Position numbers and translations under genes: made by a program. The notes beneath the pieces are model-generated. The model had not been told where the DNA came from. It ran no database searches and saw only the letters and a list, made by a program, of their open reading frames with translations. This document shows, one piece after another, positions 1 to 8,015 of a stretch of DNA of 39,312 nt. Position 1 is the first letter of the stretch. Every line of letters starts with the position of its first letter. This stretch comes from Mucilaginibacter sp. Lineage in GTDB: Bacteria; Bacteroidota; Bacteroidia; Sphingobacteriales; Sphingobacteriaceae. The stretch covers positions 1 to 39,312 of the forward strand of contig NZ_JAQBOC010000015.1 in the NCBI RefSeq assembly GCF_028288225.1. The letters are read 5' to 3'.

Positions 1-41
1 TTCATCAAATGAAAACCAAAGGCAGCCGATTATAAAGAAAC

Positions 42-617
42 ATGGAGCGTAAAACATTTTTATCATGGCTCGGCTTATTAGCAATAAGGACAAAGAAGCC
101 TTTTAACACCGATCAACTTATGGCACCGGAACAGTTGCTCTTTCACGATGACGGAACAATTCCTAATAGTAAGTTCCCACTATTACTATATAGTAATGCC
201 TTTACAGCGCACGACAATGAAGGCGCATCCTGGCTGGAACAGCATTTTGCTGCCAATAACTGGACAAACTCCTGGCGCAACGGCGTTTATACATTTCATC
301 ATTACCACAGCACCTCACACGAAGTTTTAGGGGTTTACAGTGGCTCAGCACTGCTGCACCTTGGCGGCGAAAAAGGCCGTAAGGTAAAGGTGCAGGCAGG
401 CGATATTATTGTTATTCCTGCAGGTGTTGGACACAAGAACCTCAGCAGCGACAACCTGGGCATTGTTGGCGCTTACGAAGACGGCCGCAGCTGGGATGTG
501 AACAGAGGACTGCCCGGCGAACGCCCTGGGACCGATAAAAACATAGCCGCCCTGCCCATACCTAAAACAGATCCCCTTACCGGGAAATCAGGCGGCCTAA
601 TAGCTATCTGGAAGTAG
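42..617 (+). CDS. Cupin-domain protein (YjlB-like)
   Basis: 191 residues forming a single cupin barrel. Cupin motif 1 is visible as HHYHSTSHEVLGVYSG (residues 86-101), with H87, H89 and E94 as candidate metal ligands. Motif 2 is GDIIVIPAGVGH (120-131), giving H131. This pattern and the QLLFHDDGTIPN opening resemble the YjlB family of small cupins, whose substrates are not established. The first 26 residues precede the usual family start, so ATG at 120 (M27) is an alternative. The gene stands alone, and the next 400 bases hold no gene. Metal-binding cupin is a safe call; enzymatic activity is unknown. Confidence 0.75.
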   Translation: MERKTFLSWLGLLAIRTKKPFNTDQLMAPEQLLFHDDGTIPNSKFPLLLYSNAFTAHDNEGASWLEQHFAANNWTNSWRNGVYTFHHYHSTSHEVLGVYSGSALLHLGGEKGRKVKVQAGDIIVIPAGVGHKNLSSDNLGIVGAYEDGRSWDVNRGLPGERPGTDKNIAALPIPKTDPLTGKSGGLIAIWK

Positions 618-1036
618 ATCTTTCGTTAATTGGTTCCCGTGAAACAGGAATGCTTCTGACTAAGTGATGCAGCGCCATTGCACATTGTCCTGTCGCATAA
701 ACAGGTTGTCAACCTACTTTGGCAATTGATTAGTTTGTAACATTTATGTTATGCGCAATATTTAATCATGAGGTTACGGCTCTAATTATACAAAACAGCC
801 GACCTTAAGCACCAGAAAAGGGAATGTGAAATTTTTGCATGAAATCTCTTGTCAACAGGGTTTATAAGTATAACAGACTTAATGAATAACGAAGATTAAG
901 CACTGTAACACTATCACTATAAATGTTTATTAATTAAGACATATAATAAATTTATTTATGGAATGGTTTATAATACTTTTTGGAACTATAATTAACCTAA
1001 AACTGCTGTTTCGTATCTACGACAAACCTTACCGGA
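618..1036. other. Non-coding spacer, left flank of mobile element
   Basis: About 420 bases between the cupin gene and the left inverted repeat of the phage-like element. It becomes steadily more AT-rich toward the right. I see no convincing coding frame, RNA gene or strong hairpin in it. Confidence 0.5.
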
Positions 1037-1055
1037 GTTTATTATAAGAAATAAG
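1037..1055 (+). repeat. Left terminal inverted repeat
   Basis: GTTTATTATAAGAAATAAG, an exact match over 19 bases to the reverse complement of 5455-5473. A further TTATAAGA copy lies at 1073-1080, inside the palindrome TCTTATAAGA. Confidence 0.8.
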
Positions 1056-1368
1056 ACGGCAGATTGCGCGTCTTATAAGATCGCAAAAACCACTTGTAAC
1101 AAAAAATAAAACCACTTGTAAGGTTTTATAGCAGTACTTTACCCCAAAAAAGTTTATTAAATATCTTTAAAATAGCTATTAATTGCCTGTAAAAGTTACT
1201 TTTTTTGTCTATTGCTCTTTAAAAATCTATCTCAAAATAGGCTTTTAATGCCCTATAATCAATTATTATTTTTCAACCTTTCTAAAGCACCTTTAAAAGC
1301 TATTTAATCATTTATTTTTTATACGTTTATAGTGCTTTTAGTATTTGCCGGTTCCTAATAAATTTTAA
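1056..1368. promoter_or_regulatory. Left end of phage-like element with two transposase-type sites
   Basis: AT-rich non-coding DNA. Two direct copies of AAAACCACTTGTAA sit at 1085-1102 (longer form, ending AACAA) and 1107-1121, 22 bases apart. The same motif in opposite orientation lies at the right end (5428-5446) and inside the HTH gene (4275-4293). Repeated subterminal motifs pointing inward are what MuA-type transposase binding sites look like; that role is inferred. Confidence 0.6.
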
Positions 1369-2472
1369 ATGGGTTTAATAAGATTTCTACTTGCTTGTAT
1401 AGTTGTACTTTGCCACACCTCTGCACTTTTTGGCTATTCCGCACTACCAGCCGATTTAACCGTACAATGCTTTTATATTATCTCCGGATTTTATATGTCG
1501 TTAATTTTAAATGAAAAATATCAAAAAGGCTCCAATAAGTTATTTTATAGAAATAGGGTATTGAAAATATACCCTATTTACTGGCTTGTATTGACTTTAT
1601 TAATTGTATGGGGCTCATTTGTTTATTTTTTAGGTTATCCGGGTACTATTTGGTTTTATGCTTACGCTGCGCCATTATCGTTAACTACATGGCTATATTT
1701 AATCATTGCAAATATTTTGATTATTGGGTTGGACTTGACGTTTATTTTAGGCATCAACAAAGGCCACCTTTTTTTTACAAAAAACTTTGGCTTGTCGAAA
1801 CCAAATGTTTACCTATTTGGATTTAATAGTTTCGGGTGGACGATAGGGATTGAATTATTATTTTACTTAATCGCTCCTTTTATACTCCGTAAATCACTTT
1901 TTTTAATTCTATTAATATTATTTGGCAGTTTACTTTTAAGGTACTTATTGGCGGTTAATGGTCTGTCAGGCCATCCATGGGATTATATGTTTTTTCCAAC
2001 ACAGTTAATGTTTTTTATGGGCGGGTGTCTATCATATCATATTTATTTGAGGGTGAGCAAAGCATCATTAAATATCAATTTTTTGAAATTTAAGTTTACT
2101 CTATTGCTGGCTATTATAGTACTTTATAACTACTTATTTTTAAACACCTATTATACACAAGCATTTTTGTTTATCGTACTTATTTTATGTATTCCTGCCG
2201 CGTTTATATTATCTAAAAACAATGCTATAGATCGATATTTGGGTAATTTGTCTTATCCGATTTACATTTCGCAAATGCTTATAATAAATATCACAAGGGC
2301 AAAGGCTTTCCCTAAAATATTCGGTTATGGATTCACAACCCTGATTATAGTTATTATACTAAGCATACTATTAGAATATTTTATCACAAAACCAATCGAA
2401 AGAATTAGGCAAAACCCATTTAAAAAGCATTTGCGTGCCTATAATCTTGTTTCTGTTATTGGCCATGAATAA
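1369..2472 (+). CDS. Acyltransferase-3 family membrane protein
   Basis: 367 residues, very hydrophobic, with about ten predicted membrane segments. The N-terminal GLIRFLLACIVVLCH carries the conserved His (H16) of the acyltransferase-3 family, whose members O-acylate surface polysaccharides, peptidoglycan or small molecules. The next segment, QCFYIISGFYMSLIL, matches the family's F-x-ISGF pattern. Positioned just inside the left end of the phage-like element and facing inward, it looks like a cargo gene that changes the host surface, as O-antigen acetylases do in other temperate phages. Its 3' end overlaps the convergent gene at 2439 by 34 bases. The coding sequence is noticeably AT-rich compared with the chromosomal genes at 5550-18459, which fits transfer. 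The acceptor substrate cannot be read from the sequence. Confidence 0.8.
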   Translation: MGLIRFLLACIVVLCHTSALFGYSALPADLTVQCFYIISGFYMSLILNEKYQKGSNKLFYRNRVLKIYPIYWLVLTLLIVWGSFVYFLGYPGTIWFYAYAAPLSLTTWLYLIIANILIIGLDLTFILGINKGHLFFTKNFGLSKPNVYLFGFNSFGWTIGIELLFYLIAPFILRKSLFLILLILFGSLLLRYLLAVNGLSGHPWDYMFFPTQLMFFMGGCLSYHIYLRVSKASLNINFLKFKFTLLLAIIVLYNYLFLNTYYTQAFLFIVLILCIPAAFILSKNNAIDRYLGNLSYPIYISQMLIINITRAKAFPKIFGYGFTTLIIVIILSILLEYFITKPIERIRQNPFKKHLRAYNLVSVIGHE

Positions 2473-2828
2473 AAAGGATAATCAATTAATTCAAGCGCAA
2501 ACCCAGTTATCTTAGTTACTTCATTCACTATCTTTTCCGCATCGTTTAGCGAAAACTCAATACCCATCCCGTTAAGCTGTGTAATATCAGCATAAGCCGG
2601 TTGGTCAATTAAATTTTCAACCAATTCAATACCGCCACCTACTAACTCTAATATTTCGTTAACTTCTTGAGCACCGGTGCCCGAGTAAGTGAAAAATCTA
2701 ACTCCCGCAACGCCCCGAAACCGTTGGCCGGTTGTATATGTAATTGCATTATAGGTAACAGATTGATCACCCACAATCATGTACAATACGCCCGATTGGA
2801 CTTCTCCGCTTACAACCTGATATGCCAC
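2439..2828 (-). CDS. Phage virion-like protein with one repeat module
   Basis: 129 residues starting at GTG 2828, whose G overlaps the TAG stop of the upstream gene, so translational coupling is likely. Residues about 17-62 form a module, YMIVGDQSVTYNAITY followed by G..F..VAGVRFF and a GTGAQEV turn. Close relatives of this module occur twice in the upstream 343-residue protein. Modules of this kind look like repeating units of phage surface proteins in Bacteroidota; this is from memory of the pattern, not a search. The C-terminal half ends in ITGFALELIDYPFYSWPIT and has no recognised domain. The gene converges on, and overlaps, the acyltransferase gene. A tail or baseplate accessory is the best guess. 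Confidence 0.55.
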   Translation of the reverse strand: MAYQVVSGEVQSGVLYMIVGDQSVTYNAITYTTGQRFRGVAGVRFFTYSGTGAQEVNEILELVGGGIELVENLIDQPAYADITQLNGMGIEFSLNDAEKIVNEVTKITGFALELIDYPFYSWPITETRL

Positions 2829-3859
2829 TATGGTTTTAAGTTATTAACCCGTATGTAATACCGGATTTGAATGAATTTTGCATTAATAGGAAACTCTTTA
2901 ACACCTAAACCTCCACGAACATAAGCCGGGTCACCATTACCGCGTAATATCGACCCGGTACGGGCATCACCGGTATTATTTGAGGTTGGTTTTATTCCAG
3001 GCTCATAATGTTGGAAAGCTTCAGTTGATAAAGCAATAAAAACAGAACCCGACCCCGTAAAAGCATTGGTATCTATAGCCTTAAATATCGAACCCGCATT
3101 ATATATAACACTGTCATAAGTAACCGAACCATTTACCACATAATAAAAATAACCAACAACCAAAGCGGTTCCGGTAGTCACCGTACTGCCGCCGTCACCA
3201 AACCTTGCCATTATGGTATGGCGTTGAGGCGCCTCTAATATTTCACGAACTACACCTGATGCAACTGTTGTGAATGTTGTTTGACCTGCAACCGTTGTAA
3301 AGCGGTCACCAGGCTGATACGTTGCTCCATTATATACGATAGCGCCAGTTTCAACTATATAAGGCGCCGGAATATTGAGCGTATCAGTTGGCGATTTGGT
3401 AACCGTATCTAAATCAGCTATAGAATCAATATATTGCCCGTTTCTATCCGCATTAAAGCCATAAGACGGAAAATTTGCCAATTCTCTGGCTATCGCATTA
3501 ACAATAACATGTGTATCTATTTGAGCATCTAATGCTGGATTAGTTAAGGTTATGCTGTCATCGGCAACGGTAAGATTAACCGCTGTTGAAAAATCAAAAC
3601 CGCCGGCACTTTCAGTAGCGCGTGCTTTAATTGGGTAAGCAATTGATTTGGCTCCAACATAAGTTCCAAAGTAACTTAAGTTTTTAGCGGGGCTATTAAA
3701 CTGCAACGTAAAATCTCCTATAGCTGAGTTATTGAAAAGAGGATCATTTATAGCACAACCAACAAACGTTCGATATACTGGGAATACAGCAGAATAGGCA
3801 GCTATCATAGTCGCCAAATCAGAAATATAGGTATATCCTGCTGGAGTTATAGGGTACAC
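2828..3859 (-). CDS. Phage structural-like protein with two repeat modules
   Basis: 343 residues. The in-frame start is GTG 3859 (V-Y-P-I-T). The frame stays open upstream to about 3970 without an ATG, and it overlaps the end of the small membrane gene by 13 bases. Two modules resembling the one in the next gene lie in the C-terminal half: TGAIVYNGATYQPGDRFTTV (about 173-192) and VVNGSVTYDSVIYNAGSIF (about 243-261). Each is followed by an F-x-x-x-G-x-G-type turn. The N-terminal half has no recognised domain. The C-terminus, with EFPINAKFIQIRYYIRVNN, looks like a beta-rich virion protein. A tail or fibre component is plausible; a precise role cannot be assigned. Confidence 0.55.
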   Translation of the reverse strand: MYPITPAGYTYISDLATMIAAYSAVFPVYRTFVGCAINDPLFNNSAIGDFTLQFNSPAKNLSYFGTYVGAKSIAYPIKARATESAGGFDFSTAVNLTVADDSITLTNPALDAQIDTHVIVNAIARELANFPSYGFNADRNGQYIDSIADLDTVTKSPTDTLNIPAPYIVETGAIVYNGATYQPGDRFTTVAGQTTFTTVASGVVREILEAPQRHTIMARFGDGGSTVTTGTALVVGYFYYVVNGSVTYDSVIYNAGSIFKAIDTNAFTGSGSVFIALSTEAFQHYEPGIKPTSNNTGDARTGSILRGNGDPAYVRGGLGVKEFPINAKFIQIRYYIRVNNLKP

Positions 3860-4026
3860 AGCTCCACCACTTCCATTAGTTGTATTGAACCTGAAATTAC
3901 ACTGTAAAGGCCGGCGGCAACGCCTATAAAAATTACTAAAGCGATAATGGTAAACTGAACAGCTGTGAGTTCATCATTTGCAATAGCCGCAGGCATGGTT
4001 TTGATTTGTTTAATTACTGTTTTCAT
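3847..4026 (-). CDS. Small single-span membrane protein
   Basis: 59 residues beginning MKTVIKQIKTMPAAIANDEL, then one hydrophobic helix (about residues 25-46, QFTIIALVIFIGVAAGLYSV) and a short tail. It sits between the HTH gene and the virion-like genes, all on one strand, and overlaps the next gene by 13 bases in another frame. Size and topology recall phage holin-like or virion membrane peptides, but no family is recognised. The spacing and intact frame argue that it is real. Confidence 0.5.
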   Translation of the reverse strand: MKTVIKQIKTMPAAIANDELTAVQFTIIALVIFIGVAAGLYSVISGSIQLMEVVELCTL

Positions 4027-4051
4027 TTTGTTTAAGATTTTGGAGGGTTTT

Positions 4052-4312
4052 TTATTGTTGAATTTGTTTACTGTGCATTATTTCGGCTACTGTTTGTACC
4101 AGTAGTTTTTGACCGTCGATAAGTAACTCATTGCAGTATTTTACAGCGTCGGCAGCTGGGCTTTTGTCCGGCCTGGTGCCGGTTCTAACCTTTTTAACAT
4201 AGCTTTCAGATACGCCCACAATCTCTGCCACCACTTCTGCCGTAGGGGCTGGAAGCACTTTTGATATGCTTTTTTTGTTACAAGTGGTTTTTATATTTTT
4301 ATCTTTGGTCAT
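4052..4312 (-). CDS. Small HTH DNA-binding protein (Ner/Cro-like)
   Basis: 86 residues. A helix-turn-helix is visible as TAEVVAEIVGVSESYVKKVRTGTR (residues about 24-47), where AEIVGVSESYVKKV fits the canonical A-x-x-x-G-x-S-x-x-x-V spacing. It is transcribed divergently from the CI-type repressor across an 82-base spacer, as Cro or Ner is in temperate phages. Those proteins switch early transcription toward lytic growth; here the role is inferred from position and size. Unusually, one copy of the element's end motif (4275-4293) lies within codons of its N-terminus. The genes expected downstream in a Mu-like phage, transposase A and B, are absent. Confidence 0.6.
   Translation of the reverse strand: MTKDKNIKTTCNKKSISKVLPAPTAEVVAEIVGVSESYVKKVRTGTRPDKSPAADAVKYCNELLIDGQKLLVQTVAEIMHSKQIQQ
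4275..4293 (-). repeat. Internal copy of the end-binding motif
   Basis: TTGTTACAAGTGGTTTTTA, identical over 19 bases to 5428-5446 and, over 18 bases, the reverse complement of 1085-1102. It lies inside the HTH coding sequence about 1.2 kb from the right end. In Mu, an internal activating site of comparable location helps assemble the transposase complex. The parallel is suggestive only. Confidence 0.6.
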
Positions 4313-4394
4313 TGTTTGTGTTTCTTTGCGAACACAAATATGTAGAGTAAAATCTAAATATCCAATATTATTGTAGATTATATACTAAATAAAA
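4313..4394. promoter_or_regulatory. Divergent immunity-region promoter/operator
   Basis: 82 AT-rich bases between the divergent HTH and repressor genes. It must contain both start sites and probably the repressor operators. I cannot pick out individual operator boxes with confidence. Confidence 0.45.
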
Positions 4395-5288
4395 ATGTCA
4401 TCCGTCGAGCGACTGCTATTATTCATTGATTCACAAGGACTTAGTAAACGAAAGTTTTACGATAGCGTGGGGGTGTCTAATGGATATTTGGATAAGGTAA
4501 AGAGCGTAGGGGCTGACATACTGGAGAAGATAACCTACATATACCCCGATCTAAATATTATGTGGGTTATTACCGGGGAGGGCGAAATGTTTAAAAAACA
4601 TGAGCATAGCCCCCATGCTAACTACATGGTAAGTGAACCAAAAGTACCCTACATTACAAACACCCCTACTGGTAAAGTAGGTGTCCGTGCAGTAAAACCA
4701 CTAAAACTTGACCCCCCAACCGACCCCCCAACTCGTCATTTTACCCCTCAAATAATTACGGTTGACAATGGCGGTAATGAAAATATAGTGTACGTTCCGG
4801 TTAAAGCGGCAGCCGGTTATTTAAATGGTTATGCCGATGCCGAATACGTAGAAAAGTTACCGGCATTCTCATTGCCAGGCTTAAAAGATGCAACCTACCG
4901 GGCGTTTGAAATTGACGGCGACAGCATGTTCCCAACGCTTGAAAATAAGGAAATGATAATAGGCCGCTGGGTCGAAAAATTAGAAGATATACGCGAAGAT
5001 CGCGTGCATATAATTGTTACCAAAAACAGGGGAATTATAGCTAAAAGGCTATTAAATAGAATAGATAAGTACGGGTACATCGTTGCTAAGTCTGACGCCA
5101 TTGATAACCGTAACCTATACCCCGACATTGAACTTTACCCCGACGATATTTTAGAGATATGGTATGGCGTGTGGCACGGCAGCTTCAATTTTAAACACCC
5201 CACAGATATGTACAAGCGTGTCAACAACATGGAAGCTGATCTAACCGAAGTGTTGCGGGTATTGAAGAAAAACAACCTTTTGCCCTAA
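4395..5288 (+). CDS. CI/LexA-type phage repressor (S24 peptidase)
   Basis: 297 residues with an N-terminal HTH (about 4-45: SKRKFYDSVGVSNGYLDKV) and a C-terminal S24 self-cleavage domain. The cleavage site is likely A140-G141 in VPVKAAAGYLNGY. The catalytic Ser is S177 in FEIDGDSMFPTL and the general-base Lys is K217 in GIIAKRLL. By family knowledge such proteins hold the lytic genes off and inactivate themselves when RecA filaments form after DNA damage. The linker at about 100-113 is Pro-rich. The gene points toward the right end of the element, as the repressor gene does in Mu-like phages. All residues needed for autocleavage are present, so the repressor looks functional even though the rest of the phage is not. 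Confidence 0.85.
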   Translation: MSSVERLLLFIDSQGLSKRKFYDSVGVSNGYLDKVKSVGADILEKITYIYPDLNIMWVITGEGEMFKKHEHSPHANYMVSEPKVPYITNTPTGKVGVRAVKPLKLDPPTDPPTRHFTPQIITVDNGGNENIVYVPVKAAAGYLNGYADAEYVEKLPAFSLPGLKDATYRAFEIDGDSMFPTLENKEMIIGRWVEKLEDIREDRVHIIVTKNRGIIAKRLLNRIDKYGYIVAKSDAIDNRNLYPDIELYPDDILEIWYGVWHGSFNFKHPTDMYKRVNNMEADLTEVLRVLKKNNLLP

Positions 5289-5355
5289 ATGGTAGGTACC
5301 CCTTTAAAAGCTTTTAAAAATTCTTTTAAAATAGTAGTAAAATGGTAGCGAATGG

Positions 5356-5446
5356 ACAAGTCGTTTTTTTAGCTATTTCCAAAAACAGCCTCTATCGTAC
5401 AAAAAACGGACTTTTTTATATTCTCTATTGTTACAAGTGGTTTTTA
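5356..5446 (+). repeat. Right-end subterminal motifs
   Basis: TTGTTACAAGTGGTTTTTA at 5428-5446, with a degenerate copy, ACAAGTCGTTTTT, at 5356-5368. They face the two left-end copies in inverted orientation. The site nearest the end lies 8 bases from the terminal repeat here, against 29 bases at the left end. Confidence 0.6.
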
Positions 5447-5454
5447 CCCCCTTA

Positions 5455-5473
5455 CTTATTTCTTATAATAAAC
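5455..5473 (-). repeat. Right terminal inverted repeat
   Basis: CTTATTTCTTATAATAAAC, the exact reverse complement of 1037-1055. With one more base (A at 5474) the end read from outside starts TG, as Mu-family ends do; the left end starts AG instead. Confidence 0.8.
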
Positions 5474-5549
5474 ATTATTTTATGCTAAGCGTTTCATTGG
5501 TTTCCTCCAATCACTTATGCAAGAAAGTATCTTTTTACGGTAAGCACGA

Positions 5550-7517
5550 TTAATGGATTTCAACCCTTTTCAACAGAATATTGGTAACGGGTTTAACAAT
5601 TAGCGGGATCTTTTCTATCCGGGTTTCACTGGTGTCCAAACCAAATGCCTTAGCCTCGCTTTGGGCTAATTTTTTTATCGCAAAATAACTGTTTAAAATA
5701 AATCCTTCTCTCAGGTTAAATTCGTTATTATAAGAGAGGAATTTTTCCATGATCACAAACTGAAAATCAGCTGCCAGGTTAAAATGACCTAAGGACTCAT
5801 ACTTGCTGGTGATATCAAGTTCTTTACGGCTAACCATATCTTCTACTACCTTTCTAAAAAGCAAATTGATCCTCGTCTGTATTCTAAAACCTAATCGGAA
5901 CTCAACTCTGATGACTTTATCATTTTCCATTTCATCTACCGTATACTCCATTGTATAAGGTTCATCAGTGCGCTCGATATGCACAAACCAATAAACATCA
6001 GCTCTCTTCGGCTTCCGGCTTAATATCGAATACATGATTTTTTGTTCGATTTGCTTGCTGTTATTCGCTTTGGTCAGGTAAATCAAATGCGTAGCGTATT
6101 TAGACACACCCTGATCGGCACTTAATGCTTTAAGCAAGGGTATTTGCTCTTTCAGGTCAATAAAATTGAGAAACCGGTTATTGATCTTGCGTGCTCTAAA
6201 CCAGATGTACATGGTAAAAATTAATCCAAATTCAAATACCAGGAAGAATAACCTTTTCAGGATTTTGACAGCGTTGGTGACAAAAAATGAAAACTCTACC
6301 GTTAAAAACACACAAAGGATAATGGTTACCAGCCAAACCGGCCAGTGTTTAACGTATCGCATAAAGTAATACATTAATATAGTCGTCATCAGCATGGCTA
6401 TAGTAATTGAAAACCCATAAGCGTTGGTCATTGCAGCTGAAGTACGAAAGTAAAGTGACACAGCAATACAACCAACACAAAGTATCCAGTTAATGCTCGG
6501 TATGTATATTTGCCCCCGTATATTGGATGGATATTTAACCGTTATGCGAGGCCAGAAATTCATGCTTATGGCCTCGCTAATGAGGGTAAAAGAGCCGCTT
6601 ATTAATGCCTGACTGGCAATAATTGTGGCTAAGGTGGCTATGCCGATACTCGGTATCAGAAAAAAATGCGGCACAATTTCGAAGAAAGGATTTACACCGG
6701 CAAAATTTTTATTCGCAGGCTGCATTAATACCCAGGCGCCCTGGCCAAGGTAGTTTAACATTAACGTGGTTTTTACAAATATCCACGTGACCTGGATATT
6801 TTTTCTGCCGCAATGGCCTAAATCCGAATACAAAGCTTCAGCGCCGGTAGTACATAAAAACACAGCGCCCAGCAGCCAAAACCCATTCGGATGATAGATT
6901 AATAATCGTGCGCCGTAATACGGATTGAGGGCTTTAAATATTTCAGGATAATGAACCAGTTGCATCAGGCCTAATATGCTCAGCATAGAAAACCAGATGA
7001 GCATCACCGGCCCGAAGGATGAGCCAACAACCTTGGTTCCGAATTGCTGAAAGAAAAAGAGGATGATCATTATTGAAATCACAATAATCAGGACCAGGTT
7101 ATTACCGGGAACAATTTCCTTTGCAAAGGCGGGAACAAGGTTCAAGCCTTCAATAGCTGAAGTAACCGAAATTGGCGGAGTGATAATGCCGTCGGCGAGG
7201 AGTGTGCCTGCACCAATGATTGCTGGTATGGCAAGCCATTTGCCATACCTTCTCACCAGCGCGTAAAGCGAGAAAATCCCGCCTTCACCACGGTTATCCG
7301 CTTGCAGCGTTATAATAATATATTTAAATGTTGTTTGGAGCGTAAGTGTCCAGAAAATACAGGAAATGGAGCCTAAAACCAGATCTGCATTTACTTTTCC
7401 CCCTTCAATCAATAGCGTTTGAAAAACATATAAAGGCGATGTTCCGATATCTCCAAAAATTATGCCTAAGGTAATCAGCATTCCCGCCGCTGAAAGCTTC
7501 TTTAAATGTGAATTCAT
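5550..7517 (-). CDS. kup: Kup potassium transporter
   Basis: 655 residues of the KUP/HAK/KT family, which import K+ by proton symport in the inner membrane. The N-terminal GIIFGDIGTSPLYVFQ (about 18-33) is the family signature. TFKYIIITLQADNRGEGGIFSLYAL (about 63-87) carries the conserved D-N-x-G-E-G-G segment. About twelve membrane helices precede a cytoplasmic C-terminal domain of roughly 190 residues. The length fits the family, with no sign of damage. A sigma-54-type promoter at 7905-7919 and an upstream palindrome match those of kdp on the same strand, so I infer co-regulation of low- and high-affinity K+ uptake. The spacer to the phage-like element downstream is 76 bases. Confidence 0.95.
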   Translation of the reverse strand: MNSHLKKLSAAGMLITLGIIFGDIGTSPLYVFQTLLIEGGKVNADLVLGSISCIFWTLTLQTTFKYIIITLQADNRGEGGIFSLYALVRRYGKWLAIPAIIGAGTLLADGIITPPISVTSAIEGLNLVPAFAKEIVPGNNLVLIIVISIMIILFFFQQFGTKVVGSSFGPVMLIWFSMLSILGLMQLVHYPEIFKALNPYYGARLLIYHPNGFWLLGAVFLCTTGAEALYSDLGHCGRKNIQVTWIFVKTTLMLNYLGQGAWVLMQPANKNFAGVNPFFEIVPHFFLIPSIGIATLATIIASQALISGSFTLISEAISMNFWPRITVKYPSNIRGQIYIPSINWILCVGCIAVSLYFRTSAAMTNAYGFSITIAMLMTTILMYYFMRYVKHWPVWLVTIILCVFLTVEFSFFVTNAVKILKRLFFLVFEFGLIFTMYIWFRARKINNRFLNFIDLKEQIPLLKALSADQGVSKYATHLIYLTKANNSKQIEQKIMYSILSRKPKRADVYWFVHIERTDEPYTMEYTVDEMENDKVIRVEFRLGFRIQTRINLLFRKVVEDMVSRKELDITSKYESLGHFNLAADFQFVIMEKFLSYNNEFNLREGFILNSYFAIKKLAQSEAKAFGLDTSETRIEKIPLIVKPVTNILLKRVEIH

Positions 7518-7526
7518 ATATTAATT

Positions 7527-7937
7527 TTAGTAAAACCAGTTCAGGTTCGATATGGTGTAATAATTAAATAAATTCTTAATTGATGGTGGAGAAATTTTGC
7601 GAAGGTCGTCCGAGAGCCTAAATTTTTCAAGCAGTGGAACACTTGCAGTAAGGCAGGATATGACCAAAACCAAGTTATACCTTTGGTATCCTATAAGAAA
7701 GATGCTTTCGCTTACTGCTAAACAATCACCTAACGCAATCATATTACCAGAAGATATCATATTAATTATGTAAACCGCAAACGCGTTGATAAGGGTGCCG
7801 TAATCATCACCGTTATAGGAATCATTTAAATGGTAATTTTCATTTAGACATCCATTCAAGAACTCTAAAAGAGGGGGTGCCACCGTTTGCATTTTTCCGC
7901 ATAGGCTAAAACCATGCCATTTTGAAAAAGGCTGCAT
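7527..7937 (-). CDS. Doubtful ORF or kup leader region
   Basis: An open frame of 136 residues ending 9 bases before kup, with no recognised domain and one moderately hydrophobic stretch (INAFAVYIINMISSGNMIA). The best sigma-54 promoter for kup lies inside its first 11 codons, with a predicted start near 7893, downstream of the ATG at 7937. A transcript from that promoter could begin translation only at M16 (ATG 7892), nearly leaderless, or not at all. Either this is a short protein read from another promoter, or the segment is mostly a 370-base 5' leader of kup. I favour the leader reading but cannot exclude a gene. Confidence 0.3.
   Translation of the reverse strand: MQPFSKWHGFSLCGKMQTVAPPLLEFLNGCLNENYHLNDSYNGDDYGTLINAFAVYIINMISSGNMIALGDCLAVSESIFLIGYQRYNLVLVISCLTASVPLLEKFRLSDDLRKISPPSIKNLFNYYTISNLNWFY
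7905..7919 (-). promoter_or_regulatory. Sigma-54 promoter for kup
   Basis: On the minus strand it reads TGGCATGGTTTTAGC. The -24 GG and -12 GC have the exact 10-base spacing of the consensus TGGCACG-N4-TTGC. The predicted start is near 7893. It closely resembles the kdp promoter at 18661-18676. Confidence 0.65.
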
Positions 7938-8015
7938 TAAACAATTGAAAATAAGTTACATGAGTTAATTCGTTTAAGAAATAGGCTTTAAAAGCATATC
8001 AGAATGATATGGTCT

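Larger units (their letters stand above)
1037..5473. mobile_element. Mu-like prophage remnant or satellite with both ends kept
   Basis: A 4.4-kb block bounded by a perfect 19-bp inverted repeat, with a second shared motif just inside each end and again between the early genes. Gene order, read from the right end inward, is repressor pointing at the end, divergent small HTH protein, small membrane protein, two virion-like proteins, then an acyltransferase next to the other end. In Mu-like phages the repressor and Ner lie at one end and tail or host-modifying genes at the other, so this fits a phage with its middle (transposase, lysis, head) lost. No transposase or integrase is present, so movement would need help from elsewhere. 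I could not find a clear target-site duplication: the flanks read ACCGGA on the left and ATTATT on the right. Confidence 0.6.

Noticed and set aside
1037..5473. Insertion sequence or simple transposon
   Set aside because: No transposase gene; the gene content is phage repressor, HTH and virion-like proteins.
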